DNA of 12,212 nucleotides, from contig CANFVI010000035.1 in NCBI GenBank assembly GCA_947450405.1, positions 1-12,212 on the forward strand, written 5' to 3'. A program made the translations under genes and the position numbers. Below, piece after piece: positions 1 through 9,200 of the stretch. The notes below the pieces were generated by a model. The model was not told the origin of the DNA and ran no database searches. It saw only the letters and a list, made by a program, of their open reading frames with translations. The DNA comes from Flavobacteriales bacterium. Lineage in GTDB: Bacteria; Bacteroidota; Bacteroidia; NS11-12g; UBA955. How positions within the stretch are numbered: the first letter of the stretch is position 1; every line of letters begins with the position of its first letter.

Positions 1-132
1 ATGCAGGATTTTGAATACTCGACACCATATCGTATTGGGTTGATAAAGAAGCTTGTTGAGAATATGCTTGATTCAACAGAGCACAAAAAATCAACATTAT
101 ACCATTCTTTCTCATTTTATAATTTGTTTTAA
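1..132 (+). CDS. Probable C-terminal end of an unidentified convergent gene (partial)
   Basis: The frame is open from the first base of the window to a TAA at 130-132 and gives 43 residues beginning MQDFEYSTPYRIGLIKKL and ending in a hydrophobic YHSFSFYNLF. The ATG at 1-3 need not be the true start, because the frame may continue to the left of the window. The visible part has a short amphipathic, Lys-rich stretch and no motif, signal peptide or membrane segment that I recognise. Its stop lies 9 bases from the end of the opposing adhesin gene, a normal tail-to-tail arrangement. I cannot assign a function. The main alternative is a chance open frame in the 3' flank of the operon; the plausible spacing and the lack of any other gene here make a real gene end somewhat more likely than not. 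Confidence 0.42.
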   Translation: MQDFEYSTPYRIGLIKKLVENMLDSTEHKKSTLYHSFSFYNLF

Positions 133-141
133 ATTTTTTCA

Positions 142-3100
142 TTAAGGTTTAATATAAATATTGCCTTTCGTCTGAGGTTTTGTATATGTAGGCGAATCGT
201 TTCTATTGTGATCAAGAACATAAAAATAAATTCCCTCGGGCAATACAACTCCTCTGTTAAAGTTTTGCCCCTCTGTATTAATTCCAGTCCAATTGTTCTT
301 ATAGGAAGGACCGGATTTAAATACAACTTGCCCCCATTGATTAAAGACTGTAAGTTCAGCATTGGGATAATTAATTAATCCTTTAATGTTAAATACATCA
401 TTTACCCCATCATTGTTTGGTGTGAAAACTTCAGGTACGAAAGTTTGTGGATCTATAAAATCTTTAAGGTTATTTAAATCGTTGTCGCCGTTTCCTTCAA
501 TTGCATCAGAAACTTCATCATTATCACTATCTAAATCTAGATAATTTGGCAATCCATCAGCATCGAAATCGTTTATAGTTTCAACAGAATCTAAAATATA
601 ATCATTATCTGAGTCTTCATCTAACCAATTCCCAACACCATCATTATCAAAATCAAAGCTTGTTTCAATTGAATCATTTATATTGTCGTTATCACTGTCT
701 AAATCTAAATAATTTGGAATTAAGTCTAAGTCCTTGTCAGCAATCGTTTCAATTTGATCATCAATTTTATCATTATCACTATCTATATCTTCAAAATCTC
801 TCAACGTATCTGAATCTGTATTAAGTAATTCAGTATCATAGGTATCACCAAATTTACCCGATAATCCATCGGCTAAATCTTGAATACCATCTTTGTCTAA
901 ATCAGTACCATCAACCCTACCATCAAAATTTGCGTCTGCAAGTCCTGAACCAGACTCAACAAGGTCAGAAATTCCATCTCCATCCGAATCGGTATCAACA
1001 AAATTAAATAATCCATCACCATCAATATCAAGTGTAATACACGAATCTAAATTTGCTACCATACCTGAACCATCTACATCGTCATATCTGCATTCTCTAA
1101 CATCATTTATTCCGTCATTATCTGAATCTAAATCTAGATAATTTTGAATTCCATCGGCATCACTATCTGAATTTGTTTCAATTAAATCAGGTATACCATC
1201 CTCATCTGAATCTGAATCTACCGCATCTAAAAAACCGTCACCATCGGTGTCTTTGATTCCTTCATTGATATCAAGAACACCATCATTATCAGAATCCAAA
1301 TCTCTAAAATCAGGAATACCATCTTTGTCAGTATCAGGGATAGTTGGATTTGCAAATCCCTCTAAATCATCAGAAATACCATCATTATCAGAATCCAAAT
1401 CTCTAAAATCAAATTGACCATCGGCATCTGAGTCAGCAGGATTATTAACAACAAATGGTTGTCCTTCAATAAAATCCGAAATACCATCACCATCAGAATC
1501 AAAGTCTAAAAAGTCTAAAACACCATCCGCATCCGCATCAAAATTAAGTTCAATATTATCTGGTATTAAGTCATTATCGCAATCATTATCAATCCAATTA
1601 CCTTTACCATCGTTATCTAAATCTCCCGAAGTTTCTTGTTTATCCGGAATCGCATCACCATCAGCATCCAAATCTAACCAAGATCCCAAACCATCATTGT
1701 CGTGGTCAAAATTGGTTTCTAATACATCTAAAATGCCATCACCATCCGAATCTAAATCTATGTAGTTAGATTTTCCGTCAAAATCGAAATCGAAAATTGT
1801 TTCAATTGAATCAGAGATCAAATCATTATCAGAATCTAAATCTCTGAAATTGAATTGCCCATCATTATCAGAATCCAAGGGCAAACTAGAAGATCCGCAT
1901 TCACTTTTATCCAAAATTAAATCATTATCTGAATCAATGTCTTTATAATCAGGAACCAAATCATTATCCGTAAAAATCGAAGGATATCCTGTTGAATTAT
2001 TAGATAGTACAGGAATTCCATTGTTACTTACAAGAACCTTACCAATACCCACTCTCCCATTTCTATCCGGATCGTATCCATTGACTTCAAAAATATCTAA
2101 AATACCATCTTTATCTGTGTCGTAATCATAAATATTGGCATATCCATCTTGATCTAAATCTAACAATAATTTAAGTCCGTCATTTTCATCAAGATCTAAA
2201 ATCCCATCATTGTCTGAATCTTGATCCAAATAATTTGCAACACCATCTTGATCAAAATCTAGGGCCCTTTCTATATAATCGGGAATACTATCGTTGTCCG
2301 CATCACCTAATTTTACTATTACTTTTACAAATTGCGTTGCACTTACATTTCCAGAGGCATCTTTTATATAGGCTGAAATCCAATTTTGACCAACATCGAT
2401 ATCACTAAAAAGATTTTTAGAATAATATACACTTGCAATCGAACAGTTATCTGTTTTCGAAACAACGAAGTCTTTTTCAAACAAATGAGCAGAGCCAGCA
2501 GTATCAATATAAATTACAGGACTTAGGGTTGTTAATATTGGAGAAATAGTATCAATAATGATTACCTGAAATTGTTGAGAAATACGATTGCCATTTTTAT
2601 CTATTGCATTTAAATAAACAAGGTTATTCCCGATGTTTTTACATGTAAATATTGAATCTGATAAATACAAGCTTGTAATCGCACAATTGTCTGAACAAAA
2701 TGGCTCAAATATGCTTTTTGACAATTTCGTTTGCCCATTTGTTCCAAGATATAATGTTTGATTTTTGGTATATAAAATTGGAGATATAGTATCAAAAACT
2801 TTGATATTAACGATTGAAATTGCTGAATTTCCGGTTGTATCAATAATGGTATATAATAACAATTTATTTCCAACATCTGAGCAATCAAAATCATATTGAC
2901 TAAGTTTCTTTATTTTAATGCCGCAATTATCATAACTACCAGCATCAAAATAATCGGCAGCAATTGAAAACTTACCTTGTTTATCGAGATAGATATTCCT
3001 GTTTATAGTTTTAATAACGGGGCGTATTGTATCAACCACCGTAACCTCAATTGTTGATTTTGTAGTATTTCCTGAGGCATCAGATGTTTTAAATTCAACA

Positions 3101-6100
3101 TATTTCTTACCCAATTCAAAACAGTAAAACCTATCTTTACTGAGTGAAGACTTTGCAATTCCGCAATTATCTGAAGAGCCATTGTCGACGTCATAAAGCG
3201 ACAAAACGGCATACCCATTATTATCTAAATAAACGGAAGTGTTTCTTGTTTTATTTATAGGTGAAATGGTATCATAAATAACAACTGGTGCAGAAACTGT
3301 AGTCGAATTACCGCTTGGATCTGTTACTGTGTATACAACTGTATTGTTACCAATATTTCCGCAAGTAAATACTGATTTGCTAATGATTTTAGTAGAAATT
3401 TTACAATTATCTGTGCTTGCTGAATCTATATCGGAAGGAGAAAGAACCACATATCCATATTGGTTCAAATAAAGAGATTTTGCATTGATCTTGACTTTTG
3501 GGCTGATTGAATCAATTACGGTAATTTTTACAGATTGCGAAACGCTATTTCCAGCTTTATCGGCAATGATAAAATTTACAAAATTTGTTCCTATTTGAGA
3601 ACAATCGAAGGTTTGTTGACTTAAAGTATATGAAACTATTCCACAATTATCAAAACTGCCATTGTTCACGTCTTGTGGAAGTATTTTACCTATTCCCGAA
3701 GTATTTAGATAACAATTAATATTTTTATATTTAACAGTAGGAAGCACAGTATCAATAACTGTAACATAAACATTAGATATATTTTGATTTTTTGAATTAT
3801 CTACAGCTTTTAAGACGATTTGGTTTACTCCCAAATTGGCACAATTGAAGTTAGTTTTACTTAACAACAATGAATCGATTCGACAATTGTCATAACTTGA
3901 TTTATTTACATCTGATGCAGTTAAAGTTGCTGAACCGGCTGCATTTAAATAAATATTAGCAGACTTTGATACAATAGATGGCTTGATTGTATCAATTACA
4001 TAAACAAAAGTTGACCCAATAGTTTGATTTCCACTTAAATCTGAAACGGTTATCTGCACTGTATTTTTACCAAGCTCATTGCAGCTAAAACTAGTTTTAG
4101 AAATTGAGACAGCATTTACCTCACAGTTATCTGAAATTCCAGAATCTAATTGGGTTAATTGCAAAGAAGCTATTCCAGCAGCATTTAAATAAATTTTTGG
4201 ATTTTTCAGAAGGATTTTGGGTTTAATTGTATCTGAAAATTTCAAATATAAATTTACTGTATCCGAGCAATAATTTTTATCTCTTACCGAAATAGAATAT
4301 AAACCTTTCCCTAAATTATTAAATATGGAATCTGACTGAAATACTTGACCATTCAATTGGAAACTATAGTTTTTCAAACCACCCACAGTAGTTAATTTAA
4401 TAGTTCCAGTAGTTTCCGAATAGCAAACGGGGTATTTCAATGACTTTACTGCCAATTTAAGTTTTGCAGGTTGGTAAATCAATATGGTGTCTGTAACAGT
4501 ACATTGATTTGCATCATAAACATTATAGGTATATTTACCTGCGTCGGCAGAAACCACATTTTGAGTTGCTGCATATAAAGAACCGCTATTATCTGTCCAT
4601 TCAAATGTATATGGTGAAGTTCCTCCTCCCACAATTAAAGACAATGAACCCTTTAGTCCGTAACATGAAGGTTGAATTGCTTTTTTTGTTACTGATATGG
4701 CAGTTGGTTGTGTAATAGCAACAAATTGTGAATCTCTACAATTATTGGCATCTTTCAATAATACTTTATAATTACCCGCCGCCAAATTTTTATTAGCAAC
4801 AATAGATGAACTAAATGAATTTGGACCTGTAGTTAAAAACGTCCAAGGATAAGTGCCACCCGCACCAAATGCCGTAAGTGATCCATTTGTTTGCCCATTA
4901 CATTTTACATTCGTCGAAGAATATGTAACAACTAATTTAGAAGGGGATGTAATAGAATATGATTTATTAATAAAGCAACCATTGCTATCGGTAATAGTGA
5001 CAGTATAATTCCCTGAATTTACATTTACCAAATCCTTTGAACTGTTTCCACTAGACCAAAGATATTGAAATGGTTTTACACCACCTGAAACAGTTTGAAT
5101 TATTTTACCACTTAAAACACCGTAGCAGGTAATATTCGTAATAACTGATGTTGCAGATAAAACTGCAGGTTCATTCACAGAAGCTGAAGCTGCAGCGACA
5201 CAACCACTTGAGTCTGTTACTTGAATTTGATATGAACCATAACTTGCATTGGTAATATCGGGGGTATTTGCTGTGTAAGACGAAGAACCTGTCCAAGAAT
5301 AGTTATATGGTTTTCTACCACCGCTGGTTTCTGTTAAAATTTTACCATTGTTATTGTTAGCACACAATACATCAGCAATAGATTTGATTTTAATAGTTAA
5401 TAAAGAAGGGGCAGAAATATTCACAAAGGCACTATTTGAGCAACCAGTAGTATCCTGAACAGTTACATAATAAGTTCCATAATTCAAATTTGTTATATTC
5501 AAATTGGTTGATGAATATGACGCAGGACCAGTCCAAGACACAGAAAACAACCCTAAAGAACTTGTTACATTGACCTTGGCACTACCACTACTCTGTCCGT
5601 AACATTTCACATCCCCTTTTGTAATGGTAGCACTGATAGAATTTTTATATCCAACCTTAATTTGGGTATCCTTCACACATCCATTCGCATCTGTAATTTT
5701 TACAGAATAATTACCGGTTTCTAAATTTGTTATGTTTTTAATTGCAGATGAAAATCCATTTGAATTTGTCCAAGCAAAATTATATCCGCCCACACCACCA
5801 TAAAGTGTCAATGAAATTTTACCGGTTGATGTATTCAAACAAGATGTTGGTGTAACTGTTGATGATAATATATATAAATTGGCATTTAAAACAGTAATGG
5901 ATATTGTATCTGAATTGTTTAAACTGTCAAATACACAAAACTTAAAAGTCCCAGGCGCTAACGAATCAAAAGTGCTTGAAGTTTGAAAAGAAGATCCGAC
6001 TACTTTAAACTGAAATGGTGCTACACCACCAGAAACTTGCAATTCAACTTTACCATCGTTTGATCCTTTACATGAAAGTCTCGTTACGTTGTAATTTGAT

Positions 6101-6207
6101 ATTTTTGGAATTGAATAGGCCAATAAATTTTGAGTATAAGATATCCCTCCAAAAAGGAACACACTCAATACAATTAAATTGGATTTAAATAAATTTAAAG
6201 TTCTCAT
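142..6207 (-). CDS. Giant T9SS-secreted surface protein: SprB, HYR-like and TSP3 repeats with type B sorting domain
   Basis: This complete 2021-residue protein is probably a cell-surface adhesin or filament. Residues 1 to about 26 form a Sec signal peptide (MRTLNLFKSN, a LIVLSVFLFG core, then a polar SYTQ). Residues 36-658 carry eight SprB-type repeats with C(Y/N)G, GG..PY.(Y/F).W and G.Y.V...D..GC motifs. Residues 659-1298 are eight 80-residue repeats starting D(T/S)(I/V)xP with two Cys each, resembling HYR/Ig-like modules. Residues 1301 to about 1920 are TSP3-type repeats rich in DLDSDNDG, known in other proteins to bind calcium. Residues 1923-2021 are a CHU_C/T9SS type B sorting domain, with FTPNNDGVNDVF, then VFNQWGQVVF, and a GIYFYV strand. 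No enzymatic domain is visible. SprB-type proteins in Flavobacterium are mobile gliding adhesins, and SprB itself is several times longer. The start is the ATG overlapping the upstream stop, chosen because it sits directly before the signal peptide. Secretion through T9SS is a confident call; adhesion or motility is inference. Confidence 0.95.
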   Translation of the reverse strand: MRTLNLFKSNLIVLSVFLFGGISYTQNLLAYSIPKISNYNVTRLSCKGSNDGKVELQVSGGVAPFQFKVVGSSFQTSSTFDSLAPGTFKFCVFDSLNNSDTISITVLNANLYILSSTVTPTSCLNTSTGKISLTLYGGVGGYNFAWTNSNGFSSAIKNITNLETGNYSVKITDANGCVKDTQIKVGYKNSISATITKGDVKCYGQSSGSAKVNVTSSLGLFSVSWTGPASYSSTNLNITNLNYGTYYVTVQDTTGCSNSAFVNISAPSLLTIKIKSIADVLCANNNNGKILTETSGGRKPYNYSWTGSSSYTANTPDITNASYGSYQIQVTDSSGCVAAASASVNEPAVLSATSVITNITCYGVLSGKIIQTVSGGVKPFQYLWSSGNSSKDLVNVNSGNYTVTITDSNGCFINKSYSITSPSKLVVTYSSTNVKCNGQTNGSLTAFGAGGTYPWTFLTTGPNSFSSSIVANKNLAAGNYKVLLKDANNCRDSQFVAITQPTAISVTKKAIQPSCYGLKGSLSLIVGGGTSPYTFEWTDNSGSLYAATQNVVSADAGKYTYNVYDANQCTVTDTILIYQPAKLKLAVKSLKYPVCYSETTGTIKLTTVGGLKNYSFQLNGQVFQSDSIFNNLGKGLYSISVRDKNYCSDTVNLYLKFSDTIKPKILLKNPKIYLNAAGIASLQLTQLDSGISDNCEVNAVSISKTSFSCNELGKNTVQITVSDLSGNQTIGSTFVYVIDTIKPSIVSKSANIYLNAAGSATLTASDVNKSSYDNCRIDSLLLSKTNFNCANLGVNQIVLKAVDNSKNQNISNVYVTVIDTVLPTVKYKNINCYLNTSGIGKILPQDVNNGSFDNCGIVSYTLSQQTFDCSQIGTNFVNFIIADKAGNSVSQSVKITVIDSISPKVKINAKSLYLNQYGYVVLSPSDIDSASTDNCKISTKIISKSVFTCGNIGNNTVVYTVTDPSGNSTTVSAPVVIYDTISPINKTRNTSVYLDNNGYAVLSLYDVDNGSSDNCGIAKSSLSKDRFYCFELGKKYVEFKTSDASGNTTKSTIEVTVVDTIRPVIKTINRNIYLDKQGKFSIAADYFDAGSYDNCGIKIKKLSQYDFDCSDVGNKLLLYTIIDTTGNSAISIVNIKVFDTISPILYTKNQTLYLGTNGQTKLSKSIFEPFCSDNCAITSLYLSDSIFTCKNIGNNLVYLNAIDKNGNRISQQFQVIIIDTISPILTTLSPVIYIDTAGSAHLFEKDFVVSKTDNCSIASVYYSKNLFSDIDVGQNWISAYIKDASGNVSATQFVKVIVKLGDADNDSIPDYIERALDFDQDGVANYLDQDSDNDGILDLDENDGLKLLLDLDQDGYANIYDYDTDKDGILDIFEVNGYDPDRNGRVGIGKVLVSNNGIPVLSNNSTGYPSIFTDNDLVPDYKDIDSDNDLILDKSECGSSSLPLDSDNDGQFNFRDLDSDNDLISDSIETIFDFDFDGKSNYIDLDSDGDGILDVLETNFDHDNDGLGSWLDLDADGDAIPDKQETSGDLDNDGKGNWIDNDCDNDLIPDNIELNFDADADGVLDFLDFDSDGDGISDFIEGQPFVVNNPADSDADGQFDFRDLDSDNDGISDDLEGFANPTIPDTDKDGIPDFRDLDSDNDGVLDINEGIKDTDGDGFLDAVDSDSDEDGIPDLIETNSDSDADGIQNYLDLDSDNDGINDVRECRYDDVDGSGMVANLDSCITLDIDGDGLFNFVDTDSDGDGISDLVESGSGLADANFDGRVDGTDLDKDGIQDLADGLSGKFGDTYDTELLNTDSDTLRDFEDIDSDNDKIDDQIETIADKDLDLIPNYLDLDSDNDNINDSIETSFDFDNDGVGNWLDEDSDNDYILDSVETINDFDADGLPNYLDLDSDNDEVSDAIEGNGDNDLNNLKDFIDPQTFVPEVFTPNNDGVNDVFNIKGLINYPNAELTVFNQWGQVVFKSGPSYKNNWTGINTEGQNFNRGVVLPEGIYFYVLDHNRNDSPTYTKPQTKGNIYIKP
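145..441 (-). other. T9SS type B sorting domain (CHU_C) of the SprB/HYR/TSP3 protein
   Basis: The last 99 residues begin FVPEVFTPNNDGVNDVF and continue with an N..G(L/I)..YP segment, LTVFNQWGQVVF, NNW.G and LPEGIYFYVL. This is the standard type B C-terminal signal, recognised by the T9SS translocon in Bacteroidota. The final K and the polar end (GNIYIKP) are typical. Confidence 0.93.
451..2307 (-). repeat. TSP3-type calcium-binding repeat tract, about 620 residues
   Basis: At least 18 units of the form D.D.D(N/G)D..(I/V).D..E are separated by D.DxDG..NYLDLDSD-type linkers. Asp makes up roughly a third of the tract. Alternating Asp at positions 1, 3 and 5 followed by a downstream acid is the calcium-ligand pattern of thrombospondin type 3 repeats, expected to give a stiff rod when calcium is bound. 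Three longer units break the rhythm: one around 1950-2080 containing DRNGRVGIG, one around 1020-1100 with two Cys, and one around 790-930 containing NFDGRVDG. On the + strand the tract appears as repeated ccatcattatcagaatc-like DNA. Confidence 0.92.
1279..1411. repeat. 34-bp perfect direct repeat inside the TSP3 tract
   Basis: The 34 bases at 1279-1312 recur exactly at 1378-1411, an offset of 99 bases, or 33 codons. Both copies encode DFRDLDSDNDG in frame on the minus strand. A related stretch with a few mismatches lies near 1831-1855. Because the offset is a multiple of three, recombination between the copies would delete or add 33 residues without breaking the frame. Confidence 0.9.
2314..4233 (-). 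repeat. Eight tandem 80-residue HYR-like Cys repeats, exact 240-bp period
   Basis: Eight consecutive units, aligned by hand, are each exactly 80 residues long with no insertion or deletion. The consensus is D(T/S)(I/V).P at positions 1-5, YL(N/D)..G near 15-20, a DNC with Cys at position 37, (L/I/Y)S...F.C with Cys at 51, G at about 55, and a D..GN segment near 65-69, ending in (V/I)-rich residues. The two Cys are probably a disulphide. The fold is most likely HYR/Ig-like, as in other Bacteroidota secreted proteins that pair D.T.P and DNCG motifs. Unit 8 has Asp in place of Cys51; units 3 and 7 each carry one additional Cys. Confidence 0.88.
4234..6102 (-). repeat. Array of eight SprB-type repeats
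   Basis: Eight degenerate units of about 73-80 residues lie at approximately residues 36-108, 109-188, 189-267, 268-347, 348-422, 423-502, 503-580 and 581-658. Typical units read C(Y/N)G...G near the start, GG..P(Y/F).(Y/F).W in the middle and G(N/S)Y.V...D..GC near the end, which is the SprB repeat (PF13573-like) seen in Flavobacterium gliding adhesins. Units 1 and 8 are a variant without the Trp and with FQ(T/S).S.F..L instead. The units are well diverged from each other. Confidence 0.9.
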
Positions 6208-6227
6208 TTTATTAATGCCACCTTTCT
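6204..6227 (-). promoter_or_regulatory. ATGA stop-start overlap with SD-like AGGTGG
   Basis: The TGA of the PKD gene (6204-6206) and the ATG of the next gene (6205-6207) share the sequence ATGA. Ten bases before the ATG, at 6218-6223, is AGGTGG inside AGAAAGGTGG, one mismatch from a Shine-Dalgarno core. The bases just before the start are A-rich (TTAATAAA), which is the more usual Bacteroidota initiation context. This suggests translational coupling by re-initiation. The SD-like bases also encode Arg-Lys-Val of the upstream sorting domain, so their presence may be coincidental. Confidence 0.7.
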
Positions 6228-9200
6228 TGTGAAATTAAATTGTTTGTTATATAAATCTCTCACACGCACAATGACCTCATAATTTCCCACAGGAAGCTCT
6301 TCAGAATTATTCATTGCTTTCCCATCCCATACAGAATAAATATCATTCGTTTCAAATACTATCAGTCCTTCTGAATTATAAATAGTCATATTGAAATCTT
6401 TAATCGAATGAAAATGTCCAACAGGATTAAAATCATCATTTATACCATCATTATTTGGTGAAAATGCTGTTGGAAACAATAGATTAAAGTCAGGCCATAT
6501 TCTTATTTTTTTGATTGTAGTATCAGCGCAACCATCTGAAGAAATAACGGATAGGGTAACATTAAAATCGCCGGTATCTTGATAATGAACTTTAGGGCTA
6601 AATTCAAAACTTGAATTAATATTTGGATCACCAAAATTCCAGTCATAGGAAATTGCATTCTCACTCGAGTCTTGGAAAACCAGTGTATCCGTTAATATTG
6701 TAGCTCTTGGAGTTAACAGTGAAATTCGTGCAATTGGATTCGGATAAACAACAATCGAATCTACAAACTTCGATTGACAACCTTTGACTGAAAACAATGA
6801 CAAATTCAAATAAAATTTCCTCGCTAATCGATAATTATTTACTGGAGAAGAATCAACGGTATTTCTACCATCACCTAAATTCCATTCAAATTTAGAAATT
6901 TCACCTTCACTAATTGACGCGTTCGGAAATATTTGAACTGGTTGATTGATGCACACATTACTTACTTGAATTCTAGCGTTTGGATTTGGGTTTACAAGTA
7001 CTTTAAGAGAAGCAGTATCTGTACACAAAGAATCATTTTCAACAATTAATTCAATTAAATGTTCACCAGGATAATCGAAATTAACCTCTTGCGATTTACC
7101 AGTTCTAGAATCAATAGAAGGACCATCATAAAAAATCCAGTTTTCATCTGGGTTTGAATTTCCACTTGATAAATTTGTAAAATAAAATTTATTTGTAGCT
7201 AAACATTGTTCCTTTAAATCAGATAAAATATTTGCAACTGGAGATTCTAAAACATTGGCTTTAGATTTAAATGTATCTGTACAACCATAATCAGTATAAG
7301 TTACTAATCGCACAGTATTCAAACCTAAACTTTCAAAAGTATATTTTAATGTATCAATATTGTAGAATTCTCTTCTTTCAATAATCCATTTATGATTTTT
7401 AACGATATCATTTTTAGGTGATGCAATGAAAGTAAAATCTTGTTTATTATTACAAAACGAATATGCAGATTGGGTAAATTTAGAAACAGGCATTGGCACT
7501 ACCCTCACATAACCGAAACTTTGATCTTGACATTGATTTTCGGTAGTTGTATTTAAAATAACTTTAAATAATCCTGTATCATAGTATACATATTCGGTGG
7601 GTGAAGAATTAAAGAATGTATCTACAACTCCATCGCCATAACTCCAAGAAAGCAAACTAAATTTCTCACCTTCCACCCTTGAATTATTTCCGAAAATAAA
7701 TTTATTTCCTAATAAACATTGAATTGTATCGAAAAATTTAATTTCCGCCTTGCCTTGAGGATAAATATAAACTAATTTATTTAACGTATCTGCACAACCT
7801 TCACTCGTAATAGCGGATAAAATAACCTTGTACTTTCCATCTTTCGTGAATTGATGCGTAACATTTGCATTATTGGATACATAGCCATCAGAAAAATCCC
7901 ATTTATAATTAACCGTTTCTGTACCCTTATAAGTTGTTGAGTTATCGGTGCTAAATTTATTATCTTTCAAACATGAAGCATATTGATTTAAAGCAAATTC
8001 AACTTGTGGTTCTTCTGTAACTTTGATCCATTTAGAAATAGTATCAATACAATTGAAATTAGAAACCATTTTAAGTTGAACTTTATACAATCCTGAAGAA
8101 GCAAAAGAGTGTCGACCAATCGGAGCAAATTGCAATGAGTTGTCATCAAAATTCCAACTTGCATTCATTAATCCATTGTTGATTTTAGAAATATTGTAAA
8201 AAACAAAATCATTGCCTTTTTTACACTGTATAGAATCATTGGTATAGAATGAAGCTTTGGGATTTGAATAGACCGAAATTCGAATACTAAAAGTATCCAA
8301 GCATCCTTTTAAACTTAGAGCTGTTAATTTGACAACATTATTGGTTGCGTATTTGTATGAATGTGAAACATTACTCAGTGTAGATTTTGCAGAGTCACCA
8401 AACGTCCAAATATAAAACAAGCTACCGTTGTTTATTGAAGAAGAATTTACAAATTGAAAATTGTTGCCATTTAAACATTGTAAAGAATTATTTACGGCAA
8501 ATTTTGATTTTGGCTGAGGGAAAACTTCAATTTTCTTTTCCAAAGAATCAATGCAACCAACGGAGCTTTTAGCTACAAGTTTGATTTTATAAATGCCTTC
8601 GGTTGTATAATTGATTTTGGGATTTTGCCCAGATGATTTCACCCCATTTCCAAATGTCCAATTATAAAACAAGTTACCATAAGCTATATTGGATAAATTA
8701 CTTGTTAAAAATTCATTTCCTCTTAAACATGCTGTTGAATCTGACAGATTAAATTTAACAATCGGATTTGGATAAATTTCAGTATTCACTTTAACACTAT
8801 CCTTACATTGATTGCTTGATACCGCAATTAAAGTAACTGTATATTTATCTGATTGCGAATAGCTCCATGTAGGGTTTTTCAAATTAGAATTTACCCCATT
8901 ACCAAATTTCCACGAATATGTCAATGATCCGCCGCCCGCTGCAATGCTAGTTAAGTTTGATGCCGTAAACGAATTCAAATACAGACATTGATTATTATTT
9001 GAGATATTAAATGCGGGAATTGGCTGAGCATGTATTTTAACAAAAGTAAAATTACTATCTATACAATTATTTTTAGATGTTGCTATTAATTTAACCAAAT
9101 AGGTACCAGATGATAAATATGTAGTTTGAACATTTACTCCAGTATCCAATTTGGTATTTCCAAATGACCAACGGTAGCTCATTGCAGAACTATCTCCATT

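Noticed and set aside
85..165. A rho-independent terminator between the convergent genes
   Set aside because: There are A- and T-runs, but I could find only a weak 5-bp AT stem (attaa/ttaat near 141-153) and no GC-rich hairpin.
129..362. Minus-strand frame overlapping the sorting domain of the first protein
   Set aside because: It is an alternative frame of a strongly conserved T9SS sorting domain and has no motif of its own; frames at 2610-2894 and 3003-3218 are likewise shadows of the HYR-like repeats.
893..1141. A Ser/Pro-rich open frame on the + strand
   Set aside because: It lies wholly antisense to the TSP3 tract. Its Ser/Pro richness is what the complement of repeated Asp/Ser/Gly codons gives in this frame, and it has no start context or motif.
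451..2307. CRISPR-like periodic short repeats on the + strand
   Set aside because: The repeats are imperfect, in frame, with a codon-based period and no unique spacers. They encode the TSP3 Asp motifs on the minus strand.
4509..4715. Short + strand open frame inside the SprB block
   Set aside because: It is antisense to conserved SprB repeats and shows no recognisable domain or start signal; similar shadows at 8387-8572, 10300-10506 and 11044-11253 were rejected for the same reason.
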